Source: Serripes groenlandicus
Taxonomy: Eukaryota; Mollusca; Bivalvia; Cardiida; Cardiidae
Direction of reading: 5' to 3'
Length of the DNA stretch: 64,000 bases
Assembly: GCA_031761405.1 (NCBI GenBank)
Contig: JASEVX010000011.1
Coordinates: forward strand, 40,798,066 to 40,862,065
Position numbers and translations under genes: made by a program. This document shows, in pieces, positions 46,501 through 55,845 of this stretch (within the stretch, counting starts at the first letter, position 1; every line of letters begins with the position of its first letter). The notes beneath the pieces were generated by a model. That model had not been told where the DNA came from and did no database searches. It saw nothing but the letters and a program-made list of their open reading frames with translations.

Positions 46501-48762
46501 CTCGCACCATTTATCGTTACAACATTCTTCAAAGGCAACTGGCTATTTAAAAACATAATTTACCTGTCATTCTTCAACATTCGTTTATTTATTTTTACGT
46601 CGAATGCGAAACAAGCTTTCAGCTGATATTAAAAAAGCACGATGTATGCTTCCTGGATATATAACCAGTACTCGCGCCGTTTGTGAGGAAAAATCCCAAA
46701 GGCAGAACCCGTCATCACGGGATTCGAACCCGGGATCTTTGGTACGAGAGGCTGACGCTCTACCACTATACCACTGTTTTGCACACTCGTTACTAGTTTT
46801 TCTAGATTAATGAATGAATGAATGTATATTGTTTTATGGCGCATTGACAGCTAAGGTCATTTAGCGCACAACCATGACCGTAGTGCTGCGACTGGGGATC
46901 GAACCCGGGACACCCGGTTTCGAAATCCCCGACGCTAACCACTCGACCACAGCGGATTCCTTTCTAGATTAATAGAGTGGAGACAAAGATCACATGGCAA
47001 GAGTAAAAATGTAATAAGGTCTCACATTATACTATCTCCTAATTTGATAAGGTCTCATAATATACTATCTCCTAATTTAATAAGGTCTCACAATATACTA
47101 TCTCCTAATTTAATAAGGTCTCACAATATACTATCTCCTAATTTAATAAGGTCTCTTAATATACTATCTCCTAATTTAATAAGGTCTCACAATATACTAT
47201 CTCCTAATTTAAATAAAATATCCCCTTATAATGAGACGGTCTTTCTCAAACGATTCTAGACTGTGGCAGATTCAATGTGAACTCTATAAAAATTCATATA
47301 CATGGAAACAAAAAAGCATACGGACATATGAATCGAACAATCGAATAGGTACTCTCGGGTTTTTTAAGTTGGGGGGGGGGTTTAACCAAATGTTTAAAGG
47401 ACCTTCGTTAACGTATCTCATTGGTTGAACAATATAACCAACGAGTGTGTTACCGAACACTAACGAAGACTGCCATGTACATTAACTCTTTCAGCGCCAC
47501 AGGCAATATCGAGGTTTTTTGCAAACAATGCAGATTCAGGTGAGTCAGCTCGTAACGAGCTGTCTCACCTGAAATCAGCATTGTTTGCCTTTAAGTTACC
47601 AAAATAGTCAAACACTTTCATAAATTGAGAAATGGACACACCTGATTTTGAACATGGAAGAGTCTACTTTAAACAATTCGGCGCTGAAAGAGTTAAGTAA
47701 ACTTATACATTCCCATATACAATATTTAGGGTATTTGTGGAAGACGAACGCCGTATGTAACAGTCAGTTCTATCGTTTATCTAAAATGATAAATAGCGAA
47801 CTCTCGACCCATGGATTGAAAGCCCTCGTCATCAGCGACTAAGCTGTCGCTACTCAACTTAACCATTATCTACATACAGACGCTATCTGACGCCAATGCA
47901 ACTCACAACCTTTGAAAAAACATTGTGGCAAAAGGAGAAATTGCTCATAATGAGCAATTTCTCCTTTTTCCACAATTTCTTCAACTCTTTTCTATAGTTA
48001 AAAAGATTTTCAATATTTTGACTAGATGTTTTCATAGTCGTCTGCTGTATATTTGTTGTATGTGGGAAAGGGTTAAACTTAAGTAAGAGGCTACGTAGTA
48101 TTTTAACAATGTATTGTGTCTCTAAATTTGGATCTAAATATTGGTTTCTTATCATTACGTACTAAAAACAAATATAGGTTTACAGGAAAGAATTACCAAA
48201 ATGGTCGCGGAGATAATAATATTAGATAATAATCTTTCAATTCAATCCACATATGTTGATGTTTTTTGTTTACAGTATGTCATGTAATGTACTAAAACAA
48301 ATATAGGTTTACAGGAAAGAATTACCAAAATAATCGCGGAGATGATAATCTTTCAATTCAATCCACATATGTTGATGTTTGTTTTTTACAGTATGTCATG
48401 TAATGTTTTGACATGTACTCATGGTAAATGTAACATATGTTTAAACATAGTATGGTCATAATATATGTGTATGGATCGAAAAACACTGGAAAACATTTGT
48501 TTTATATTTATGTCGAAAACTGGTTTACATAAATATCTTTGAGTAACAGAAAATGGTTAGAAGTAGAAATTACGTCATAAACCTGTTGTACCATATGGTA
48601 TAAGTTATTGTCAAAATTGTCGATACATTTACATCGTAATCAAAAAATGAATAATACAAATCATATAACAAAATCCATATTTCCATATCTACCTTCGACT
48701 TCGGTCATCTGCAGAGCCAAAAAGCTGCATAACAGCAGTACTCCAATCAATTTGGAATTCAT
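40327..48762 (-). CDS. Gene 2: secreted cationic six-cysteine peptide (3 exons)
   Basis: Seen: coding exon 1 is 48762-48693, coding exon 2 is 42579-42422, and a third, non-coding exon starts at 40567. Phases match (phase 1 junction), giving 75 codons and a TAA. The first 23 residues are a signal peptide (core LIGVLLLCSFLALQ). The remaining ~52 residues contain six Cys spaced C-x4-C-x3-C-x19-C-x12-CC, about ten Arg, one Lys and three Glu, plus many Tyr and Trp. Known: small cationic, disulphide-rich secreted peptides in molluscs are often antimicrobial effectors (defensin-, mytilin- and macin-type families). The Cys spacing here does not match those I know, so the family is not assigned. A role in defence is inference; a hormone-like or matrix role is possible. 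Intron 1 (~6.1 kb) holds A, B and D family MITEs and minisatellites; intron 2 is ~1.8 kb. Confidence 0.62.
40347..40352 (-). terminator. Polyadenylation signal AATAAA
   Basis: Canonical hexamer on the minus strand, about 215 bases after the acceptor at 40568. It is the likely 3' end signal of gene 2. Confidence 0.5.
42399..42579 (-). CDS. Gene 2 exon 2: Cys/Arg-rich mature peptide
   Basis: The acceptor is CTGTTCTATTTTTAG. Coding runs from 42579 to the TAA at 42424-42422. The exon then continues into 3' UTR and ends at a good donor, TTACTG|GTACGT. Visible motifs are CYRYVCRRRC, PLACGRRSVEQ and GIKACCVTWGRY. The frame has no stop between acceptor and TAA. The acceptor and its pyrimidine tract form the first unit of a 57-bp tandem array. 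Confidence 0.65.
42588..43075 (-). repeat. 57-bp minisatellite carrying splice-acceptor copies
   Basis: About eight units of 57 bp (TGCATTGTGATAGGATGG at 42821, 42878 and onward). On the minus strand each includes the string TTCTATTTTAGGTCT, almost identical to the exon 2 acceptor of gene 2. Two further acceptor-like pieces lie at 43156 and 43211. As 57 is a multiple of three, both strands show artefact frames with a 19-residue period. Confidence 0.85.
43240..43959. other. Part of gene 2 intron 1; no feature seen
   Basis: AT-rich, with poly-T and poly-A runs near 43370-43420. No splice-consistent frame and no inverted ends. Confidence 0.4.
43960..44189. mobile_element. A-family TTAA MITE, complete
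   Basis: 230 bp, TTAACCCTTCCCTCATACG to TATGAGGGAAAGGGTTAA. Nearly identical to the copy at 17470, so recently active. Confidence 0.85.
44296..44527. mobile_element. A-family TTAA MITE, reverse orientation
   Basis: TTAAACCTTTCCCTCATATA to GTATGTGGTAAAGGTTTAA. The centre GAAATTGTTC..GAGCAATTTC is kept. It stands 107 bases from the previous copy. Confidence 0.75.
44736..44835. repeat. (TTGTA/TTGAA)n microsatellite
   Basis: Impure pentamers (ATTGTATTGAATTGCTGT) over about 100 bp. Confidence 0.7.
45249..45510. mobile_element. B-family foldback element, complete
   Basis: GAGCCGTCCCGCGAGAAAAA to TTGGTTTTCTCGCGACG. Both inner arms are present (CACGCAGACTGATCCGG; CTTAGGTTGATCCGGGTCG). Confidence 0.8.
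45762..46003. mobile_element. B-family foldback element
   Basis: CAGTCTCACGAGAAAAACAAC to TTTTGTCGTGGGACGACTC, opposite in orientation to the copy at 45249. The pair stands 251 bp apart and could itself form a large hairpin. Confidence 0.75.
46126..46454. mobile_element. Possible hAT-type MITE, CAGGGGCGTAGC ends
   Basis: The left end CAGGCGCGTAGCTGAATG is partly mirrored by the right end CTAGCTACGCCCCTG. CAGGGGCGTAGC is a common hAT-type terminus. The flanking eight bases do not match, so no target duplication is visible. Confidence 0.45.
46600..46785 (-). mobile_element. tRNA-derived SINE, type 3
   Basis: The reverse-read head is very tRNA-like: GTGGTATAGTGGTAGAGCGT (A box), then GGGTTCGAATCCCG (B box). 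The body is GTTCTGCCTTTGGGATTTTT and ends near AGCTGAAAGCTTG. The missing acceptor-stem pairing and the attached body make it a SINE, not a tRNA gene. Confidence 0.75.
46812..46962 (-). mobile_element. SINE type 2, head plus alternative tail
   Basis: Reverse read: GTGGTTAGCGTCGGGGATTT, then GGTTCGATCCCC, then a GCTGTCAATGCGCCATAAAA tail also seen at 37680. It lies 27 bases after the type 3 SINE. Confidence 0.65.
47012..47213. repeat. 33-bp minisatellite, 6 units
   Basis: GGTCTCACAATATACTATCT recurs at 47018, 47051, 47084, 47117, 47150 and 47183. The 33-bp unit is a multiple of three, which explains the RSHNILSPNL repeats in one frame. Confidence 0.9.
47482..47696. mobile_element. D-family TTAA MITE, complete
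   Basis: 215 bp between TTAACTCTTTCAGCGCC and GGCGCTGAAAGAGTTAA, with a central palindrome (CAGGTGAGTCAGCTCG..CGAGCTGTCTCACCTG). The TTAA flanks fit piggyBac-like integration, but the ends differ from family A. Confidence 0.8.
47859..48076. mobile_element. A-family TTAA MITE, reverse
   Basis: TTAACCATTATCTACATACA to TGTATGTGGGAAAGGGTTAA, with the centre AAATTGCTCATAATGAGCAATTT. Confidence 0.75.
48163..48410. repeat. Direct duplication, ~125 bp x 2
   Basis: ACAAATATAGGTTTACAGGA through TACAGTATGTCATGTAATG is present twice, with one small deletion in the second copy. It is in intron 1 of gene 2, about 280 bases from exon 1. Confidence 0.8.
48693..48762 (-). CDS. Gene 2 exon 1: start and signal peptide
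   Basis: The ATG opens 23 codons plus one base and stops at the donor GAAG|GTAGAT. The peptide has Lys near the start, a hydrophobic core (LIGVLLLCSFLAL), then a polar, acidic end (QMTEVE), as in a secretory signal followed by a short pro-part. No clear TATA box is seen upstream (plus-strand 48763-48900), so the transcription start is not placed. Confidence 0.62.
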
Positions 48763-49491
48763 TGTTAGCGTATATTGAGAGCACGAGTTAGGTTCGTCTA
48801 CAGGTCTTTTCGTTCTGTAACTAACGTACGTAACGTCAGGTCCCGTCTTTTGTACAGTTCATATGTATTCATTTATCGCTTCAGTGGAGCTGTCAATCAA
48901 ATGTGGCGGTGTTTTTTTATGTTTGTTTATTCTTAGCCGTGTCCATTCCCTTTACTTGTGATGCTTCAAGGCGAAGGTAGTTGACGGTAAAATTGGACGT
49001 TCAGGATTCAAAATTACACAGTTATAGTAAAATTCGGGATAATGTGAATTAACATGACCATTACCTTTTCTGCAATATGGGTTTTGATTAAACGAAGACG
49101 TTTTTAGTCTCATAGAGCAGATAAATGATTAACATAAAGTATATGCCATGAGGGAGAAGGGATTTATATAAGTGGTATATTGTGTGTAAGTGTATGGACG
49201 CACGTAACTGGCTGACAGCCCTAGCCGACGTAACGGTGACATTAGCGGTTATCATCACAGTCGATTGTCTTTGTCGTCACGTCATCATTATATCGCTATT
49301 ACGCGTGAATGATGTTTGAAATTCGTGGCGTTTGAACTCAGTTACGTTATGGTAAATCGTAGACTCTTCCGAAAATCGCAACATTTGAAGAAGAAAGATA
49401 TATAAGGAATGCCTGGACATGCCTGGATAAAAATAAATAAACATTTTATCACAAACTGATAATTATAAAATATTAAAAACCTTGTAACTCT
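48763..49491. other. Upstream flank of gene 2
   Basis: No TATA box is placed for gene 2. On the plus strand a TATA-like TTTATATAAG at 49162 precedes a 41-codon frame (49194-49319), with too little space for a normal 5' UTR. It is not called a gene. Confidence 0.4.
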
Positions 49492-49721
49492 TTAACCCTT
49501 TCCCTCATATAGACGCTTTCTGACGCCTCTGCAGCAGATGGCTTTTTGAAAACATAGTGACAAAAGAAGAAATTGCACAAAACGTGCAATTTCTCCTTTT
49601 GTCACAATGTTTTCCACTTTTTGTTATAGGTTATCCAATCAACTATGGAGATTTTCTATGTTTTGACAAAATAAGTTCAAAGTCGTCTGCTGCAGAATTG
49701 TCGTATCAGGGAAACGGTTAA
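49492..49721. mobile_element. A-family TTAA MITE, reverse, complete
   Basis: TTAACCCTTTCCCTCATATA to GTATCAGGGAAACGGTTAA, 230 bp, with the central GAAATTGCAC..GTGCAATTTC. Confidence 0.85.
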
Positions 49722-50342
49722 ACATATCAGATGTTATTTCAAGTATACTGCTAATTAGACGCTACAGGTAAGTTCGGTATGAGTAAGGGTTGACGTGAGC
49801 AGACGTTACTTATCGACGTAATCCTATTGTTGAACGCTTAACACCGTAAACAGCCATGTTGGTATATTATATGACCGGTTTATGTCTATATTTCTTTTCT
49901 GAAATAAATTTATGATGCATGTTATTAAGCAGCCTGCTTAGTTGGGGGATAACAGGTGATATTTGGGAAATTTAAAGGAAATTATAAATACTATTTCGTA
50001 AATATTATGGAAAAAAATAAATCGCTCGTTTGAGCAGTTTCTTCTTTTCCAAAAACGTTTTCGAAATCCTATTTTGCGGGTAAAGTGTTCAAATGAACAA
50101 TACATATGACTTCACTTTGCATATATGTGTTTCATCTGTACAAATGAGCTAATTTGTTTTAGGAGGCCAATAAGAAGACATTTGGTGAAGGGAAAATGAT
50201 TGAATAATTGTATTTTTTCTTGTCACGCATGTCATGATTTGGTTAATGGTTTAGGTTTTTTAGGATGACGTTTTATCATTTTCGTTTCCTCTTTAATAAT
50301 TTAAAGGAAATATAGTTATATCGATATTAAAGGTAGTTGGTG
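49722..50342. other. No gene; A-family remnant
   Basis: AAATCGCTCGTTTGAGCAG at 50020 is a leftover A-family centre. Otherwise AT-rich without signal. Confidence 0.4.
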
Positions 50343-50600
50343 TAAGGATCAGGTCGCTGAATCAGAGGCAATCTCTCGAAGTATTTCTCAGCTCGAATCC
50401 CAGATCAACAACTTTTACATTCCTTATTTGTACAAACATTGCGGTTTTGTCCTCCGTCAACAAAGAGGGGATGACAGCCTACTGCGTGTTAAACAGAATG
50501 TTACGTCGTTTATTGCTTCAAACAAGTCATAGGGCGCACTGGTTAGTGAACTGACCGTCATATTGTGACTCAATGACTGATAGAAAATGGTTTTCCATTT
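50343..50600 (+). mobile_element. SINE type 1, diverged
   Basis: Head remnant GTGTAAGGATCAGGTCGC and B box AGCTCGAATCCCAGATC. The tail is GTGAACTGACCGTCATATTG. Confidence 0.5.
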
Positions 50601-50790
50601 CGAAATAATATCACGCATTCAATTGGTTCACCTATAAATACTATTACTGCACCCTTCCTCGGAGCAGCAGTTAATTCCTACATTACATAAGGCTCTTTAA
50701 CTGCGCCGTTTTTGTTCAAGTGAAAAGGTCGATGGATTCAAATAAAAGTTATGACACAATATGGAGTTTTGCGTTTCTTTCGTTTTGCAG

Positions 50791-50951
50791 GTATAATGTC
50801 TATTGAACGCATGCCAGGCAGGCTACATGCAGATAAGACCGAACAATTGATTGTTGGAAATGGCGTTGAACAAAATATATCGATGGACAGGCTTTCGCAA
50901 ACGAGTCTGCTGTATGAAACACTATCCTGCGGCATACAAGGAATATTCTAA
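50791..50951 (+). CDS. Orphan terminal-exon candidate
   Basis: A very strong acceptor (GCGTTTCTTTCGTTTTGCAG|GT) is followed by 53 open codons to TAA in phase 1. The peptide has normal composition (IERMPGRLHADKTEQLIV, GNGVEQNISMDRLSQ, LLYETLSCGIQGIF). I do not recognise it, and no partner exon was found in the 2 kb upstream, which holds a SINE and MITE remnants. Confidence 0.35.
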
Positions 50952-51332
50952 CTTACAAATATATTTGAAAAACAAATATGACCAGCCACACAAGAAAAGT
51001 TTTAGACCCTGGTCATAGTAGTAATACCATTTTTTTTCGGAGTTGGCAGCCTGCCAATTGCTGTTAGCACCAAACAACGCATGAGAAACTGCGCGAGAAA
51101 AATAGTTCATCATGGATTCAACAAATCTGCATTTAAAAGGTTAGGATCTCCCCCATAAATATCATCATTTGTTTGGAACATCAGTAAAATATTTAAGGCG
51201 TGAGTACTCCAATATAAGTTTAAGAAATGCTTTAGAAATTAATACGCCGAGGGGTCAAAAATAGACGCTTGTTAACATTATTAACATTCGCGAAGAGGAA
51301 CGAAAAAAAAAAGAAAGAAGTCACGTGAAAGT

Positions 51333-51560
51333 ACAGTGGCGGATTAACCGGGGGCCGTAGTGCCTGTGCGTCTGAAAATTAATTGTAAACAAAGAAAAAG
51401 CGTGGCAAATGTGGTGGCGGATTTAGCGGGGGCCCATAGGACCCGTGCCCGACTCCCCCCACCCCACGAAAGAAGTCACGTGAAATTATGCAGTGGCGGA
51501 TTAACCGGTGGCCGTAGGGCCCGTGCGTCGAAAAATCAAACCTCCCAGCGGCCCCCAGGC
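51333..51560. repeat. Three direct copies of a hAT-like end
   Basis: CAGTGGCGGATTAACCGG at 51333 and 51490, and a weaker GTGGTGGCGGATTTAGCGG at 51411, all face the same way. CAGTGGCGGAT is a common hAT-type terminus. AAGTCACGTGAAA precedes the first and third. Confidence 0.55.
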
Positions 51561-51599
51561 CGTCAGCACTGCAGTGCTTTTATTTTATGATTTGAAACA

Positions 51600-52281
51600 G
51601 TGTTGCTAATGGGATAGCATATTAACGTATTATTATCCTTTACTTTTTATATCATTATTCAAGTTGACGCCACTTGTGTTAACATGCTGCATTTTGAAAA
51701 CAGATTCATTATGTTAATTTAATTGTTTGTAATAAATCATTGTGAGAGCTGTTTTGAATTTATAATTTTTGTACAGAAGATCAAAAGATTTCAAGGTCCA
51801 TCTTTCTTCCCGATTTTGAAATGGGATAATTCTTAGACCAGTGGGGATGTTTCTCTTGTTCTTATCTCTATTTTCCACAAGAAGTTACCTTTGCCTCATT
51901 GGTATGACACGTCCGACGATCAAACACGCGACCTTTCGAAGCGGTCACAAACGTGTACAGAAAAAGAAACATTCTTCAAATATTCAATCTCTATGTAAAA
52001 AGCATTTTAATTTTCTAACATCCTCATTTGACACTCATTCAAATCGTAGCAGTGACTTTCCCCCAATGCTATCCGCTCAGGATTAAGCGGATATCATTAC
52101 GACTGATATATTGGTGTCAAGATGAGCTTATAACCATTAATAATGGTAATCTACCAAGAAAACGCCATGATATGACTGACATATTGTTGAAAGGGGCGTG
52201 ATACACCAACCACCAAACAAAACAATAAATCGTTCAAAGAGGGCAAAGAACAGCAAATTTTCACAGAGTATGTCGATGCGT
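51600..52281. other. No gene; SINE tail piece
   Basis: 52075-52230 is a SINE tail (AACGCCATGATATGACTGAC, GAAAGGGGCGTGATACACC). The 81-codon frame at 51841-52086 overlaps it and lacks splice or start support. Confidence 0.4.
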
Positions 52282-52370
52282 ATTATGTTGCAAGGTATTT
52301 ATTTACCACTATCAACTTAAGGGATATATTTACCACTATCAACTAAAGGTATATATTAACCACTACAAGA
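52282..52370. repeat. Short tandem repeat, ~30-bp x 3
   Basis: ATTTACCACTATCAACTTAA is repeated with small changes. Confidence 0.6.
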
Positions 52371-53654
52371 GAAAGTTGATGCAAGGCATCAATGTCGCCG
52401 GAAAAGACTGCATTGATTTATTTATGTATTCTTGACTTTCCTTAGTCTATTCAAACATTAGGAACGTAGTAATGAAAACATTTGCATATAAATTTTATAT
52501 ACATACCTATACATTAGGGTATCTATAAAAAATTAACGAAATGTGTACACATTTATCTGGCTTAAATTTAATTTTGCTGTTGTTACTTATTTAAATTATA
52601 GTATTCATTCATATAATTTCAATGTTTGTCAATCTTATTCGAATCACAAGGTAAATATCCTGGTATTGCTTTAAAGGGAGGTAATTTGAAGAAAACAAAA
52701 GTCTTCAAAAGGAGAAATATATCAGCATTACCGTCTACAGTTTAAATTGTTCTATTGTTTGTGGATTTAAAAATGTTCTTTTTTTCTTATTTCTACATGT
52801 ACAACGAAATATTGCGGCTTCTCTTTGACGCTTTGCGTCAAACATTCGTCTTATAGTTGTCTAAAATAAAATAATATCACTCGCTTTTTCATATCGAAAT
52901 GCGCATGCGCGAAAATCGATGTTAAAGGTCACGAAACTACACAACAGAATAGGGTCTATATTTAGCTTAGAAACAGTTCCTACTTTAGATATTCATGGAT
53001 AACATTATTAAATGAATTCTACACAAATCAAGACATCTCTTTGAACATGATAACAACATTTAGTAAGTTAAAATTGCTATTAAAAGGAGAATCCGAAATT
53101 GACCTCAATGATGACACATAAGAGTCTGCATTAGGGGGTGTTGGTTCACGTCTTGAAGGGACCACTTTTGTCTTCGTAAATAAGACAAAAAACTTAAATG
53201 CGAGTGAAATAAAAAAAACTGCAAACATTAAAAAATCGGAATATTTATTTCATTTTAGATGTGTCATTTATTAGTGTTCGTAAACAACCACAATTGTAAT
53301 ATGTTCAAATCATCTAGATTTGTTTCTTTCTAATAATAAGCCGCCCTCCCATGTGATTTCCGAAAAGCTATTAAAAATAAAAGTCGCGGGCTTCTGCCCG
53401 GCGACTAATAAACTAAAGGGGTATATTTGGACTAATTAATTTTGCACTTCGATGTCGGTTAATCTCCATTACTCATGGCATGATTCACACGAGGGTCGGT
53501 ACCAATCTTAGCTAACCTATATCGCCTTGGTGTTCTGTTTGAATGGTATTTTACGCTACTTTCAACCGTATTGCAGTTAAATTAACAGTATATCCAGACA
53601 GTACATTACGTGTACTGATATATACATCCTTGGTGACAAGGAGGGGAGCAGTCA
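52371..53654. other. No supported gene
   Basis: A minus-strand frame at 53228-53028 starts with a hydrophobic stretch (FAVFFISLAFKFFVLF) and then a Ser/Pro-rich part (PSRREPTPPNADS). It lacks splice or promoter signals. The last 150 bases contain a SINE-like TTTTACGCTACTTTCAACCG. Confidence 0.35.
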
Positions 53655-55845
53655 GTACTACGATTCATAAAGTATTGTGTATGACCGGGAGCATTCACTT
53701 CTACGATTCATAAAGTATTGTGTATGACCGGGAGCATTCACTTCTACGATTCATAAAGTATTGTGTATGACCGGGAGCATTCACTTCTACGATTCATAAA
53801 GTATTGTGTATGACCGGGAGCATTCACTTCTACGATTCATAAAGTATTGTGTATGACCGGGAGCATTCACTTCTACGATTCATAAAGTATTGTGTATGAC
53901 CGGGAGCATTCACTTCTACGATTCATAAAGTATTGTGTATGACCGGGAGCATTCACTTCTACGATTCATAAAGTATTGTGTATGACCGGGAGCATTCACT
54001 TCTACGATTCATAAAGTATGGTGTATGACCGGGAGCATTCACTTCTACGATTCATAAAGTATTTTGTATGACCGGGAGAAATCACTTCTACGATTCATTA
54101 GGTATTTTGTATGTCCGGGATAAGTCACTTCTGCAATTTATTTAGAATTTTGTATGATCCAGAGAAGTCACTTCTACGATTCATTAAGTATTGTGTATGA
54201 CCGGGATAAGTCACTTCTTCGATTCATTAAGTATTTTGTATGACCGGGAGAAGTCACTACTACGATTCATTAAGTATTTGGTATGACCGGGAGAAGTCAC
54301 TACTACGATTCATAAAGTATGTTGTATGACCGAGAGAAGTCACTACTACGATTCATTAAGTATTTTGTATGACCAGGAGAAGTCACTACTACGATTCATT
54401 AAGTATTATGTATGACCGGGAGAAATATCACAACTACCATTCATTAAGTATTTTGTATGACCGGGAGAAATATCACAACTACCATTCATTAAGTATTTTG
54501 TATGACCGGGAGAAATATCACAACTACCATTCATTAAGTATTTTATATGACCGGGAGAAATCACTACTACGATTCATTAAGTAATTTGTATGACCGGGAG
54601 AAATATCACTACTACGATTCATTAAGTATTATGTATGACCGGGAGAAATATCACAACTACCATTCATTAAGTATTTTATATGACCGGGAGAAATCACTAC
54701 TACGATTCATTAAGTAATTTGTATGACCAGGAGAAATCACTACTACGATTCATTAAGTATTTTGTATGACCAGGAGAAATCACTACTACGATTCATTAAG
54801 TATTATGTATGACCGGGAGAAATATCACAACTACCATTCATTAAGTATTTTGTATGACCGGGAGAAGTCACTACTACGATTCATTAAGTATTGGGTATGA
54901 CCGGGAGAAATATCACTACTACGATTCATAAAGGATTGTATATGACCGGGAGAAGTCACTACTACGATTCATTAAGTATTTGGTATGACCGGGAGAAGTC
55001 ACTACTTCGATTCATTAAGTATTGGGTATGACCGGGAGAAGTCACTACTTCGATTCATTGAGTATTGTGTATGACCGGGAGAAGTCACTACTTCGATTCA
55101 TTAAGTATTGGGTATGACCGGGAGAAGTCACACATACGATTCATTAGGTATTTGGTATGACCAGGAGAAACACTACTACGATTCATTAAGTATTTGGTAC
55201 GACCGGGAGAAATATCACTTCTACGATTCATTAAGTATTTTGTATGACCGGGAGAAGTCACTACTACGATTCATTAAGTATTTTGTATGTCCAGGAGGAA
55301 TCACTACTACGATTCATTAAGTATTTTGTATGGCTGGGAGAAGTCACTACTAAGATTCATAAAGTATTGTGTAAGACGGGGAGAAATCACTACTAAGATT
55401 CATAAAGGATTGTATATGACCGGGAGAACTCGCTACTACTATTCGTTAAGTATTAGGTATGACCGAGAGAAATCAATACGATTCATTGAGTATTTTGTAT
55501 GACCGGGAGAAGTCACTACTTCGATTCATTAAGTATTTGGTATTACCGGGAGAAATCACTACTTCGATTCATTAAGTATTTGGTATGACCGGGAGAAGTC
55601 ACTACTACGATTCATTAAGTATTTGGTATGACCGGGAGAAATATCACTACTACGATTCATTAAGTATTTTGTATGACCGGGAGAGGTCACTACTACGATT
55701 CATTAAGTATTTTGTATGACCAGGAGATGTCACTACTACGATTCATTAAGTATTGTGTATGACCGAGAGAAATCACTACTACCATTCATTAAGTATTATG
55801 TATGACCGGGAGAAGTCACTACAACCATTCATAAAGAATTTGAGA
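53655..55845. repeat. 43-bp minisatellite array, ~50 units
   Basis: The unit is TACGATTCATAAAGTATTGT, then GTATGACCGGGAG, then a variable CATTCACTTC / AAGTCACTAC. The first nine units (to about 54060) are almost identical. Later ones diverge, and some are 45 bp with AAATATCAC. Only the 45-bp runs stay in frame, giving 15-residue repeat artefacts. Confidence 0.92.

Noticed and set aside
46700..46785. tRNA gene on the minus strand
   Set aside because: A and B boxes are good, but the acceptor stem does not pair and a SINE body follows.
47044..47259. Frame with RSHNILSPNLI repeats
   Set aside because: 33-bp tandem array, not a protein.
49194..49319. 41-codon hydrophobic frame 30 bases after a TATA-like site
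   Set aside because: The expected transcription start would fall at the ATG itself; no homology.
53028..53228. Minus-strand frame with an N-terminal hydrophobic stretch
   Set aside because: No splice donor, promoter or recognisable family; could be chance in AT-rich DNA.
54369..55502. Frames with repeated SLSILYDREKYH
   Set aside because: They come from the 45-bp variants of the 43-bp array.
53655..55845. CRISPR-like array
   Set aside because: Units are contiguous with no unique spacers, in a eukaryotic genome. It is a minisatellite.
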